From: Tannerellaceae bacterium
GTDB taxonomy: Bacteria > Bacteroidota > Bacteroidia > Bacteroidales > Tannerellaceae
Direction of reading: 5' to 3'
DNA: 64,000 nucleotides
Assembly: GCA_031257015.1 (NCBI GenBank)
Contig: JAIRPK010000053.1
Span: 62,001-126,000, forward strand
Numbering within the stretch: position 1 is the first letter of the stretch; every line of letters starts with the position of its first letter. A program made the translations under genes and the position numbers. The notes under the pieces are model-generated. The model worked only from the letters and a program-made list of their open reading frames with translations. It was not told the origin of the DNA and ran no database searches. This document shows, in pieces, positions 19,355 to 27,724 of the stretch.

Positions 19355-19672
19355 TCACATACCTGCAAATCATTCTAATTCTGTAAGTAAGCGCCAAGGC
19401 AAGATTCCAGACATTGATGGAAACAGCAAACATGTTTTTGCATACATGCAAATCATCCCTGCACGTTGCATAGCCTTTTTGCATATATGCAAATCAGTCA
19501 TGCAAACTGCACGGACATCTTTGCATATATGAAAATACTTTATGCAAGCTGCATGAACATTTTGCATATATGAAAATCTTTCCTGCAAGCTGCACGGACA
19601 TTTTGCATATATGAAAATTGCTCCTGCTGATTGCATGGTAATTTTGCATATATGAAAATTGCATCTGTAAAG
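19355..19672. repeat. 41-bp phased palindrome array, family B
   Basis: Six copies of TTTGCATATATG[CA]AAAT start with TTGCATA at 19438, 19479, 19521, 19562, 19603 and 19644 (steps 41, 42, 41, 41, 41), with a worn copy near 19355. About 20 bp after each is a second dyad (TGCAAGCTGCA type), so palindromes recur roughly every 20.5 bp. The array lies between the divergent promoters of the DUF6261 and DJ-1-like genes. Frames are not conserved, so it is not coding. Confidence 0.9.
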
Positions 19673-19823
19673 CATAATTAAATAATTGCATAAATATGTC
19701 TGTTAGCTGAATATTGATTTATTGATTTTCATCAACGATTATTTCAGGGTATATCAATGCTGGAATAAATGCTATATTACGATTACTGCGTGCATATTGC
19801 CCTGAAATTTTGCTTCATTAAAA

Positions 19824-19854
19824 TTTGTAGCTCAATACATTTATTGTATATTTG
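19824..19854 (+). promoter_or_regulatory. complete Bacteroidota promoter for the DJ-1-like gene
   Basis: TTTG (19824-19827), a 19-base spacer and TATATTTG (19847-19854). The predicted transcript start, near 19861, lies inside the apparent N-terminal extension of the ORF, so translation must begin at 19907 or 19919. Confidence 0.8.
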
Positions 19855-19918
19855 TGCCACATATAATAATAGATTAGTTAAAAGTATTGAAGTCTTATTT
19901 ATTAAAATGTTGAAACTT

Positions 19919-20446
19919 ATGAAGAAAAAAGTTGCAGTCTTAGTAGTAAATCCCGTAAACGGGTCAGGTTTGTTTCAATACCTGGAATCATTTTACGAAA
20001 ACTCCATTCCATTTACTACATTCGCAGTAGCGGAGAATACGTCAGTCCAGAGCAATTCAGGTGTAAAACTGGAAACAAACGATGTCGTCGCAAATTTGAC
20101 AAATCGAGTCGACGAATTTGATGCAGTTGTATTTGCTTGCGGCGATGCAATGCCGAAATACGCAGAAAATGCGAATCAACCGTTCAATCATGATATGCAA
20201 AAAGCCCTAAAAGCCTTTAATGAAAAAGGTAAAATACTGATAGGCCATTGTGCAGCTGCCCTGTTGTTTGATTCTATCGGAATTGGTAAGGGATTAAAAG
20301 TCGCCCAACATCCGTACATCAAAAATATAATCAAAAACTGCATCGCTACCGATGATCAGTTCGTAGTTGACGGCAATATATACACCGCACGCACTGAGAC
20401 TGACATCCAGAAGCTGCTGCCGGATGTATTGAGCGCATTGAGATAA
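19919..20446 (+). CDS. DJ-1/PfpI superfamily protein
   Basis: A 175-residue class I glutamine amidotransferase-like protein of the DJ-1/PfpI/ElbB group. It begins KKKVAVLVVNPVNGSG. The nucleophile-elbow cysteine is in ILIGHCAAALLFDS (about residues 112-125), preceded by DAVVFACGDAMPKYAENAN. Members act as glyoxalases, deglycases or chaperones; which applies is unknown. The frame is open to 19769, but a perfect promoter at 19824-19854 shows that most of that extension is untranslated. ATG 19907 (MLKLMKKK) is the alternative start. Confidence 0.8.
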   Translation: MKKKVAVLVVNPVNGSGLFQYLESFYENSIPFTTFAVAENTSVQSNSGVKLETNDVVANLTNRVDEFDAVVFACGDAMPKYAENANQPFNHDMQKALKAFNEKGKILIGHCAAALLFDSIGIGKGLKVAQHPYIKNIIKNCIATDDQFVVDGNIYTARTETDIQKLLPDVLSALR

Positions 20447-20471
20447 TTTTTTATTTTGTATATACTAAAAC

Positions 20472-20503
20472 GATGGAGTGGACTGTAAAGTTCGCTTCAT
20501 CGT
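20472..20503 (+). terminator. possible weak terminator after the DJ-1-like gene
   Basis: CGATGGAGTGGACT / AGTTCGCTTCATCG form a 14-bp stem with three G.U pairs and a 4-base loop, but only a short T-rich tail follows. Confidence 0.4.
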
Positions 20504-20674
20504 CATTATTGCGCAGCGTTTGCAGTCATGCTTTTCATCAAAAAGCAACGACATATCTGAAGAATATAGGAGATTAAAGCAGATATTCCTCCCTTTTATC
20601 GGAAAGTATTTGTGAAAATAATAGAGATGAAGGAAGTTGATATTGATGCCTCTGTGGTTTTCCCCGACGTCTTA

Positions 20675-21178
20675 CTACTTAGTAAGCTTTAATAGCATAA
20701 TGTAATCATGAATATTTTCCCTGAACACTTTGAAGCCAAGCTTTTTGTAAATATGTATGGCATAATTCTCCTTGTCAACGCTTAAAGACGCCTGTGCATA
20801 GCCCCTGTTCGCAAGTAAGTCGATCATTTCTCTCATTAATACAGTTCCTACTCCCTTGTTGCGATATTTTCGTAAGACTGCAATGGAAAATTCGGGAGTA
20901 CAAGCATCAATATTACCATATCCCTTAATATTATCCGAAAGGATGCGCGTCCATACACCGCCGATGATTTCGTCATCCATTTGCGCTAATAAACAATGAT
21001 CATCAGCCTTTTCCCCAAAGTCTTGAATATATACAGATAAATCAGGCCTGCTGATTATATCGCGAGGTAGCAATTCGCAACCTTCAGGCTGAAAGATAGC
21101 TTCATAAAGCAAGTCTTCAAGTATTTCGCGATCATTTTCACGATATAAACGTAACGTCAGATCATCCACAAATTGCAT
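20675..21178 (-). CDS. GNAT family N-acetyltransferase
   Basis: A 167-residue acetyl-CoA-dependent acetyltransferase of unknown substrate. The GNAT acetyl-CoA loop is FSIAVLRKYRNKGVGTVLMREMIDLL (about residues 97-122, with the R-x-x-G-x-G/A type turn RNKGVG). Then come ASLSVDKENYAIHIYKKLGFKVF, the usual C-terminal half with the N-x-A-x-x-x-Y-x-K-x-G-F pattern. Complete, no fusion. It follows the PAP2 gene by 16 bases on the same strand and is likely co-transcribed with it. Confidence 0.88.
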   Translation of the reverse strand: MQFVDDLTLRLYRENDREILEDLLYEAIFQPEGCELLPRDIISRPDLSVYIQDFGEKADDHCLLAQMDDEIIGGVWTRILSDNIKGYGNIDACTPEFSIAVLRKYRNKGVGTVLMREMIDLLANRGYAQASLSVDKENYAIHIYKKLGFKVFRENIHDYIMLLKLTK

Positions 21179-21194
21179 ATTATATTACCAAAGA

Positions 21195-21920
21195 TTAAAA
21201 CACACACGCAATCCCCACACCATAATTATCAATACCAACAGCAGGCATAACCGCCAAGTTCCCCGGAATACCAATCGCCTTGCGAAACACCGGAAGAAGC
21301 CTGTAAGCAATTTCAACGGAAAGAATCCCCACTCCTGCACCTGCAACAACATCACCCAGCCAGTGCCGCCTGTTAGTAACACGCATCATCCCCGTAGCCG
21401 TTGCCGCAATATACCCACCGGCAGCAACCCATGGTGAAGCCGCCTTATACTCATGAAAAAGTATGTGAGCGCCCGTGAAGGCAGTAGCCGTATGCCCGGA
21501 AGGGAAGGAATTATTGGCCGTCCCCGTTGGTCGAGACACATGTGTAGCATACTTTACGGCAGTCACGGCAATGCCGGTCATAAGATAAGAGCTTGCAAGA
21601 ACAAGCGTCCGGTCGCGAAAGCCATGCTCAGCCTTAACGCCACATACATCCAGAGCATACACCGCCACGGCAGGCGCATATTGCAGATAATCATCCACAG
21701 CTGTATGCAGGTCGAGATCCGCCATCTGCCGGTCAATATACTTGTCAAATTTATGCAGCGGCTCCACCGTATGCACCAACACGCCATATGCAACCAAGGC
21801 AGCGGGAAACACATATGCACCAGCCTTAAACTTTCGCGGCGCAATGCTGTCCACCTGCGCATGAGCAGCAGATGTTCCCCATAATCCGAGGATAAGAATA
21901 ATTATCAAGAAATGCTTCAT
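21195..21920 (-). CDS. PAP2 family (type 2 phosphatidic acid) phosphatase, exported
   Basis: A 241-residue membrane or periplasmic phosphatase. A signal peptide (FLIIILILGLWGTSAAHA) is followed by the three PAP2 motifs: KYATHVSRP (KX6RP, about 125-133), SFPSGHT (PSGH, about 140-146) and RVTNRRHWLGD (about 182-192). All catalytic residues (Lys, Arg, both His, Asp) are present. Substrates of related proteins include lipid phosphates, undecaprenyl pyrophosphate and lipid A; the order GT2-PAP2 hints at envelope glycan or lipid work (inference). The 5' leader carries a 7-bp inverted repeat. Confidence 0.92.
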   Translation of the reverse strand: MKHFLIIILILGLWGTSAAHAQVDSIAPRKFKAGAYVFPAALVAYGVLVHTVEPLHKFDKYIDRQMADLDLHTAVDDYLQYAPAVAVYALDVCGVKAEHGFRDRTLVLASSYLMTGIAVTAVKYATHVSRPTGTANNSFPSGHTATAFTGAHILFHEYKAASPWVAAGGYIAATATGMMRVTNRRHWLGDVVAGAGVGILSVEIAYRLLPVFRKAIGIPGNLAVMPAVGIDNYGVGIACVF

Positions 21921-21951
21921 GTCTATATAATATAATGTATAGACAAATATA
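21921..21951 (-). promoter_or_regulatory. -7 element and leader inverted repeat of the PAP2 gene
   Basis: TATATTTG on the minus strand (21944-21951) fits the -7 consensus. Immediately downstream, GTCTATA (21921-21927) and TATAGAC (21938-21944) form an inverted repeat with a 10-base centre lying directly against the start codon. It could be an operator or an RNA hairpin masking the start. Confidence 0.5.
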
Positions 21952-21962
21952 TGACTAAATAT

Positions 21963-22874
21963 CTAATTCACAGAAGCTCCACAAGCCTCCGCACGATCAT
22001 CCCCCTCCTCCCCCCGCGCCCGACCTGCAGCAGAGCCACCATCCGCAGACTGCAGATGCTGCTCAACGCCAAACTCGCATCGAACCGCCTTCTCTGCAAC
22101 CCGCCCATGATAATAAGCATAGTTCCTCACCGTCCGCGGCTCATCATACCTCTCCTCATGCCAAAGATGAAAAACCGTCCCGGCAAACTTCAGAATCAAG
22201 CAACGCAAGCCACTGTTCATCAACCGCAAGGCAAGGTCAGTATCCTCCGCCCCCCAACCCTCATACCGCTCGTCATACCCATTAATCCGCATGAAGTCGC
22301 TACGCCAGAAAGAGGTATTGCACCCCCTCGCACTCGCCAAAGCATGATGCCTCTTATATCGCGTAGAAAGAAAGCGGCTCAAGGCAAAAGAATGAAATAC
22401 ATTTATCCGCCGCTTCAGCCCCCTGCTGAACAGATGAAACCTCGGCAGTCGCCCCATGGCGCACAACTCATCCGTCCGTCCGGGCGAAAGCCTCATACGC
22501 TTGCCACGAAGAAAACACCCCCTGCGAGCGATACGCAGATGGTCCTCAATAAAATGACGATGAAGAATAAGATCCCCATCAATCTGTATAATATAATCAC
22601 CCCGGCTGACAGCCACGCACCGGTTGCGGCTCCGCGCAAGTCTGAACCCCCTGTCCTCCTGCCAGACATGCACGATTTCAACAGGAGAGATAAGGCGAAA
22701 CCGCTCGACAAGCTCAGCCGTTTCTGCCGTAGAACCATCATCACCAATGATGATTTCCACCGGCAATACCGTTTGGTTTATAACACTTTGCAGGCACAGA
22801 TTAAGAGCATCCGGCCGATTGTAAGTAGAGATAATCAACGAAGCATCAGGAAAAGCATTTTTGTATATATCCAT
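21963..22874 (-). CDS. glycosyltransferase family 2 with galactosyltransferase-like C-terminal half
   Basis: A 303-residue GT-A enzyme. Seen: DASLIISTYNRPDALNLCLQ (about residues 10-29), IIIGDDGST, the metal-binding DGD of YIIQIDGDLILHRHF (about 93-107), then GCNTSFWRSDFMRINGYDER and GWGAEDTDLALRLMNSG, the motif shared with animal galactosyltransferase C-terminal domains. Acceptor and donor are unknown. The last about 35 residues are rich in Gly, Ala, Glu and Arg and unlike the family; a frameshift near the 3' end is possible. Upstream, TACATTTG on the minus strand (22918-22925) is a good -7 box. Confidence 0.87.
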   Translation of the reverse strand: MDIYKNAFPDASLIISTYNRPDALNLCLQSVINQTVLPVEIIIGDDGSTAETAELVERFRLISPVEIVHVWQEDRGFRLARSRNRCVAVSRGDYIIQIDGDLILHRHFIEDHLRIARRGCFLRGKRMRLSPGRTDELCAMGRLPRFHLFSRGLKRRINVFHSFALSRFLSTRYKRHHALASARGCNTSFWRSDFMRINGYDERYEGWGAEDTDLALRLMNSGLRCLILKFAGTVFHLWHEERYDEPRTVRNYAYYHGRVAEKAVRCEFGVEQHLQSADGGSAAGRARGEEGDDRAEACGASVN

Positions 22875-22917
22875 AATCTAATGTAGAGCGATAAATAGTT
22901 GTTCCAATTCAGGGGCG

Positions 22918-22925
22918 CAAATGTA
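22918..22925 (-). promoter_or_regulatory. -7 element of the GT2 gene
   Basis: TACATTTG on the minus strand, 44 bases before the ATG. A TTTG lies 16 bases upstream of it, closer than the usual 19-21. Confidence 0.45.
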
Positions 22926-23046
22926 GCACAAAAACATATAACAAACACTCTCCGCACCAAGTCCCCACCCACTAGCCAAGCGCCACGCGCCCACATTACC
23001 GTTAATGTCAAAACCCACCCGCAGCATTGTTGCCCACCTCCCCCCA

Positions 23047-23156
23047 ACCAGTCGTAAGTTGACGACCGACCAGTCGTGAGTTGACGACTGAACAGTCGGA
23101 AGTTGACGACTGACCAGTCGCGAGTTGACGACCGACCAGTCGTGAGTTGCAGACTA
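23047..23156. repeat. 22-bp phased repeat array, family C
   Basis: Five copies of a 22-bp unit (ccgaccAGTCGTgagttgACGA type) have CAGTCG at 23049, 23071, 23093, 23115 and 23137, exactly 22 bp apart. Each unit has a dyad, AGTCGT with ACGAC[TC] around a 6-base centre. The array lies between the divergent GT2 and GH2 genes. In the remaining 22875-23474 gap I see no gene; a weak CACATTTG lies around 23239. Confidence 0.92.
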
Positions 23157-23474
23157 CTGCTGAAGCAGCTTATACGACAGTCATAAAAACATCAGCAACA
23201 TGAAAGCAAAGCACACACACAACCACCATTTCAAGACACATTTGTTTTATTACCAAAATATTATAAACTTCGCATAGCATTGAAGCCTGATAGAGAGACT
23301 CAAGCCCCGTTAGCCGCCAATGCCCGAACGATTCACTTACACAATCAAATACATACTGATTATGAATACACAACCTGCTTTCACACCCACATCCCCACCC
23401 TATGACCACCAGCCCCCCGAAGCCCTCCCCGCACATATCATGACATGTTTAATAATTAATATACAATATGACTC

Positions 23475-26400
23475 ATGAACACGAAACAATTTTTACCCAT
23501 CCTTGCAGTACTGGCCACGCTGACCATACTCCACCTACCCAGCTGCACATCCGGCAACAGCACATCCCAGCGCTTGACCCGCGGCATCGGCACATATCCC
23601 GGCAATCCCGACGAATATTACGGCCCCACGCTGACGCCCGACAACTCAACCCTCCGAAACGTAGCACACCTGCGCACCGCCTACCATTCATCGAGCTATG
23701 ACTATAACCTTACAGCCCAGCTCGTCACGGACGGAATAACAACCGACAAGCACCCGGCATCAATAAACCTTTCCACCCAGAACGGCGAGCTGCTCAAGAA
23801 CGAACGCGAATGGCTTTTCGACGGCAAGCCCGACTCCCGATACCGCATGAAAGGGCAAGACATCTTCCTCCAGCTAGCCGTCCACAACTGCCCATTTACA
23901 ACAGACCGAATCACCCTCCGCGGCAGCGTCACCATTGACGAGAAAAAGCCCCACGGATATACACTCCGCCTGCTAGCCTCCGAGAATGGCACAGACTGGA
24001 TAACACTCAGCGAAGAAAGCAGCGCCAGCCTGATAGGCCGTGAATCCCCCAAGCCATCGTTCATCCGGAGACGACCACCTGTTGACCCAAATGCCCCCAA
24101 ACCATCATTCACATTCACGTTCACGCCCCCACCCCCCACGCGAATACTCGAGCTGGACTTCCCCCTCGCCGGATCACTCGAATACACATATTATAAAGTA
24201 GCCATTACCATGCAAAGCGCAGACGAATGGTCATTCAGCGACTGGGACTTCTACCGCAACAGCGAGCCAGTCTCCCCCCTCCCCTCGCAATACTTCAACA
24301 GCTCATGGATGAGCGCCACCTCCGGCGAAGAATGGCTCTACGTTGACTTGGGCGCCCCAGCCACATTCGACAAGGTAAACCTCCATTGGATAAACAAGGC
24401 AATAGCCGGAAAAATACAGTCGTCAGACGATGCCCTGACCTGGACAGACATAGCCGACCTCCCCGGCGGCGATAATAAACAAGACAATATAAAACTCCCC
24501 AGCCGCACAACCTCCCGCTACCTTCGCGTGCAGATGAACCAGTCAATAAACAACGAGCGATACATCCTCAGCGAACTGGAAGTCATCGGCAAAGGCGGCC
24601 TGGTCGTCCTCCCCCACAAGCCCGCCACCGCAGACGAAAACAACTCGCTCAACCTCACCGGCGGCTCCTGGAAGCTCCAGCGCTCCTCGTCGGTCAACGC
24701 CAGCGGCGAAGAACTATCGACAGCAAGCTATAAGGCAGACGACTGGATTGTCGCCACCGTTCCAGGAACCGTACTGACAAGCTATCTGAACATCGGCGCC
24801 ATCCCGGATCCGAACCATGCAGACGATCAGCTTCAAATCTCCGAATCATTCTTCAATTCCAACTTCTGGTACCGCAACGAGTTCAACCTCCCACCCATCT
24901 ATTCCACCGGCAGAAGCTTTTTAAACTTCGACGGAATAAACTGGAAAGCGAACATTTACCTGAACGGAAAAGGAATCGGTCGTCTGGAAGGAGCCTTCAT
25001 GCGCGGCAAGTTTGACGTCACCGACATACTGCTCGCCGGCCAAACCAACACCCTTGCAGTCGAAATAATCAAGAACGACCATCCGGGCGCCATCAAGGAG
25101 CAAACCAAGTACAGCACAGACCAAAACGGAGGCATCCTCGGCGCCGACAATCCCACGTTCCATGCAACAGTCGGCTGGGATTGGATTCCGACCATACGAG
25201 GGCGCGACATTGGAATATGGAATGACGTCTTCCTTTCCCATACAGGCTCCGTTTCGATAATCGATCCCTTCGTCCGCGCCGAACTGGCTCTGCCGGATAC
25301 GACCGAAGCAGACATAATTATCGAAGCGACCGTTCAAAACCATTCGACCGAAGCCGTGACGGGTAAACTCAAGGGGAACTACGGCGACTTGTCCACATTT
25401 GAAATGGAAGTTACGCTGGCCGCATCCGAAACAAAAACCCTCAAGCTGGACGCCTCCAACACCCCGTCACTAAAAGTAAATAACCCCCGACTATGGTGGC
25501 CAAAAGGCTACGGAGCGCCCCATCTGTACGACGTCAATCTGCTCTTCGAGCTGAACACGTCGGAAATCACAGACCGCAAGCAATTCAAGTCCGGAATCCG
25601 CCGTATGACCTTTAACGAAGAGGGCGGCACGCTTAACCTCTTCGTGAACGGCAGACGCTTCATCGGCTTCGGCGGCAACTGGGGCTTTGGAGAATCCAAC
25701 CTCAATTACCGCGGTCGTGAATATGACATAGCCGTTGCTTACCATGCGGACATGAACTTCACGATGATCCGAAACTGGGTTGGTCAAATCGGCGACGAAG
25801 AGTTTTATGATGCCTGCGACAGACATGGCATAATGGTATGGCAAGACTTCTGGCTGGCGAATCCCTACGACGGTCCGAATCCTTACGATAACGCGCTGTT
25901 CATGAGCAACGTTCGCGACTTCGTGAAGCGAATCAGGAACCACCCCTCTATCGGGATATACGTCGGTCGCAATGAAGGCAACCCGCCGGAAAGCCTCGAC
26001 ACACCCATACGCCAATATCTTGCCGAAACGCATCCCGACATTCATTACATATCCAATTCAGCCATGGGCGTAGTCAGCGGCGGCGGACCTTATCGCGCCC
26101 TGCCCCCGCGGGACTATTTCCTCCTCTACGGTCATAACAAGTTCCACAGCGAACGCGGTATGCCTAACGTGATGAACTATGAGAGCCTCGAACAAACGTT
26201 CTCGCCCGATTCCCTCTGGCCGCAAAGTTCGCAGTACGGTCTCCACGACTATACCCTTGGCGGAACTCAAGGCGCAAGCGCTCAATCAGCCGCCTCGTTT
26301 AACGAAATGATCGCGAAAGCCTTCGGCGCTCCCTCCGACGCCCGTCAATTTGCCGAGTGGGCACAATGGATTAACTACAATGGCTATCGTGCCATATTTG

Positions 26401-27119
26401 AAGGCCGGAGCGAGTTCCGGCAAGGCATGCTGCTATGGATGAGCCATCCCGCATGGCCGTCTATGGTGTGGCAGACTTATGATTATTATTTCGACCCGAC
26501 GGGTGCATATTTCGGGTGCAAGAAAGCATGTGAACCTCTCCATATCCAGTGGAACCCCGTATGGGATGACGTTGAAGTCGTCAATTACCATGCCTTTGAC
26601 CATGCGAACCTCCTCGCCAAAGCCAGCCTGATTAATATCGACGGCAGCATACAGTGGGAGAAGGAAGCAACGATAGACATCCGCGAAGATGCCACTGTCA
26701 AAGCCTTCAAGCTGGAGTTTCCCGAAACCCTGGACGCTGCTCATCTCATCAAGCTGACCTTGAGCGAGAACGGTAAGGTTATCTCCGACAATGTTTACTG
26801 GCGCGGCAGGGAGGACGGCGACTACAAGCTGTTCAACCAGATGCCAAGAGTCAAGCTGACCGAGCAGCAGAGCGCCGTTCGGAACGGTTCCGACTGGCAT
26901 CTGAGCGTCACGCTAAAGAACGAGACCTCAACTCCCGCGCTGATGATACGCCTGAAGGCCGTCGGCAGCCAGTCAGGCAAGCGGATTCTCCCCGCCTTCT
27001 TTAGCGACAATTATATATTCCTCATGCCCGGCGAAGAACGCAGGCTGGAAGTCAGTCTAAAAACAGAAGATAGCCGCGGAGAGGTTCCCAGACTGGAAAT
27101 CTCCGGATTTAATGTTTAA
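23475..27119 (+). CDS. glycoside hydrolase family 2 lipoprotein with F5/8C (discoidin) domains
   Basis: A 1214-residue surface or periplasmic exo-glycosidase. The lipoprotein signal ends at HLPSC (Cys24). Residues about 55-190 form a discoidin-like domain, and about 270-375 a clearer F5/8 type C domain (EEWLYVDLGAPATFDKVNLHW ... RYLRVQMNQS). The GH2 part follows: sugar-binding domain (WIVATVPGTVLTSYLNIGAI), immunoglobulin-like domain, and TIM barrel with WQDFWLANP, acid/base Glu834 in YVGRNEGNPPES and probable nucleophile Glu893 in FHSERGMPN. It ends with beta-sandwich domains. The barrel motifs resemble exo-beta-glucosaminidase/beta-mannosidase relatives; the substrate is inference. The gene is richer in G+C than most neighbours and no SusC/SusD pair is nearby. 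Confidence 0.9.
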   Translation: MNTKQFLPILAVLATLTILHLPSCTSGNSTSQRLTRGIGTYPGNPDEYYGPTLTPDNSTLRNVAHLRTAYHSSSYDYNLTAQLVTDGITTDKHPASINLSTQNGELLKNEREWLFDGKPDSRYRMKGQDIFLQLAVHNCPFTTDRITLRGSVTIDEKKPHGYTLRLLASENGTDWITLSEESSASLIGRESPKPSFIRRRPPVDPNAPKPSFTFTFTPPPPTRILELDFPLAGSLEYTYYKVAITMQSADEWSFSDWDFYRNSEPVSPLPSQYFNSSWMSATSGEEWLYVDLGAPATFDKVNLHWINKAIAGKIQSSDDALTWTDIADLPGGDNKQDNIKLPSRTTSRYLRVQMNQSINNERYILSELEVIGKGGLVVLPHKPATADENNSLNLTGGSWKLQRSSSVNASGEELSTASYKADDWIVATVPGTVLTSYLNIGAIPDPNHADDQLQISESFFNSNFWYRNEFNLPPIYSTGRSFLNFDGINWKANIYLNGKGIGRLEGAFMRGKFDVTDILLAGQTNTLAVEIIKNDHPGAIKEQTKYSTDQNGGILGADNPTFHATVGWDWIPTIRGRDIGIWNDVFLSHTGSVSIIDPFVRAELALPDTTEADIIIEATVQNHSTEAVTGKLKGNYGDLSTFEMEVTLAASETKTLKLDASNTPSLKVNNPRLWWPKGYGAPHLYDVNLLFELNTSEITDRKQFKSGIRRMTFNEEGGTLNLFVNGRRFIGFGGNWGFGESNLNYRGREYDIAVAYHADMNFTMIRNWVGQIGDEEFYDACDRHGIMVWQDFWLANPYDGPNPYDNALFMSNVRDFVKRIRNHPSIGIYVGRNEGNPPESLDTPIRQYLAETHPDIHYISNSAMGVVSGGGPYRALPPRDYFLLYGHNKFHSERGMPNVMNYESLEQTFSPDSLWPQSSQYGLHDYTLGGTQGASAQSAASFNEMIAKAFGAPSDARQFAEWAQWINYNGYRAIFEGRSEFRQGMLLWMSHPAWPSMVWQTYDYYFDPTGAYFGCKKACEPLHIQWNPVWDDVEVVNYHAFDHANLLAKASLINIDGSIQWEKEATIDIREDATVKAFKLEFPETLDAAHLIKLTLSENGKVISDNVYWRGREDGDYKLFNQMPRVKLTEQQSAVRNGSDWHLSVTLKNETSTPALMIRLKAVGSQSGKRILPAFFSDNYIFLMPGEERRLEVSLKTEDSRGEVPRLEISGFNV

Positions 27120-27220
27120 ATATTAGTTGTGAATGTTTTGATTGGGGATTTTAGCTTTGCGCTGTGGAGCGCGGGGCGAAATTCCCAATCTTTTTTTCCT
27201 GACTGTCGAGTTTGAATCAA

Positions 27221-27274
27221 TACGAAGGCACGAAGATGCAAAAGGTTAACCCCCCGGCTCTTCGTGCCTCCGTA
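27221..27274. repeat. left bracketing hairpin of array D
   Basis: A 16-bp stem with one mismatch: TACGAAGGCACGAAGA (27221-27236) against TCTTCGTGCCTCCGTA (27259-27274), 22-base loop. A related hairpin (CGAAG-x-CA-x-GAAG pattern) stands at the other end of the array at about 27635-27676. Confidence 0.75.
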
Positions 27275-27298
27275 TTTTCTCATTTCCCTTTCCTGAAG

Positions 27299-27612
27299 GC
27301 TTTCCGGAATCCCGAAAGCTTCCCGGCAAGCTCCGGGAAGAATTTCCGGAATCCCGAAAGTATTTTTCCTTGCTCCGGGAAGCTTTCGGGATTCTGAAAA
27401 GTTTCTCGACGCGGGGAAAATTACTTTCGGGATTCTGAAAAGCTTCCCGACGCGGGGAAAAATACTTTCGGGATTCTGAAAAGCTTCCTGACGCATGGAA
27501 AAATACTTTCGGGGTCCAGAAATGTTTCCCGACGCATGGAAAAATACTTTCGGGGTCCAGAAATGTTTCCCGACAGGGGGAAAAATACTTTCGGGGTTCA
27601 GGAAATGTTTCG
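27299..27612. repeat. 41-bp phased repeat array, family D
   Basis: About eight units. Two left units carry TTTCCGGAATCCCGAAAG (27301, 27343). From 27383 on the unit is inverted (CTTTCGGGATTCTGAAAAG), and ACTTTCGGG recurs at 27423, 27464, 27505, 27546 and 27587, exactly 41 bp apart. Each unit has a second dyad, TTCCCGACGCGGGGAA, about half a period away. It occupies the convergent gap between the GH2 gene and the YYYK-repeat gene. Frames drift, so it is not coding. Confidence 0.9.
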
Positions 27613-27634
27613 TGGAAAAGAAGATAAAAAAAAA

Positions 27635-27676
27635 CGAAGACACGAAGGATTTAATTTCTTATCCTTCATGCCTTCG
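27635..27676. repeat. right bracketing hairpin of array D
   Basis: CGAAGACACGAAGGA (27635-27649) pairs with TCCTTCATGCCTTCG (27662-27676) at 13 of 15 positions. It is similar in sequence to the hairpin at 27221-27274, so the two look like ends of one element. Confidence 0.65.
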
Positions 27677-27724
27677 TGTTCCCGTATATCTTCCGGCGCC
27701 TTAAGCTGGAGCCGTTCGGAAATA

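Noticed and set aside
19769..19918. N-terminal extension of the DJ-1-like protein
   Set aside because: It contains a full promoter (19824-19854), so it is upstream, non-translated DNA.
21951..22886. 311-codon plus-strand ORF over the GT2 gene
   Set aside because: Antisense shadow with Pro/Arg-rich low-complexity translation; the minus-strand GT2 has clear motifs.
24921..26900. several 120-190 codon minus-strand ORFs under the GH2 gene
   Set aside because: Shadows of the GC-richer coding frame; no independent motifs.
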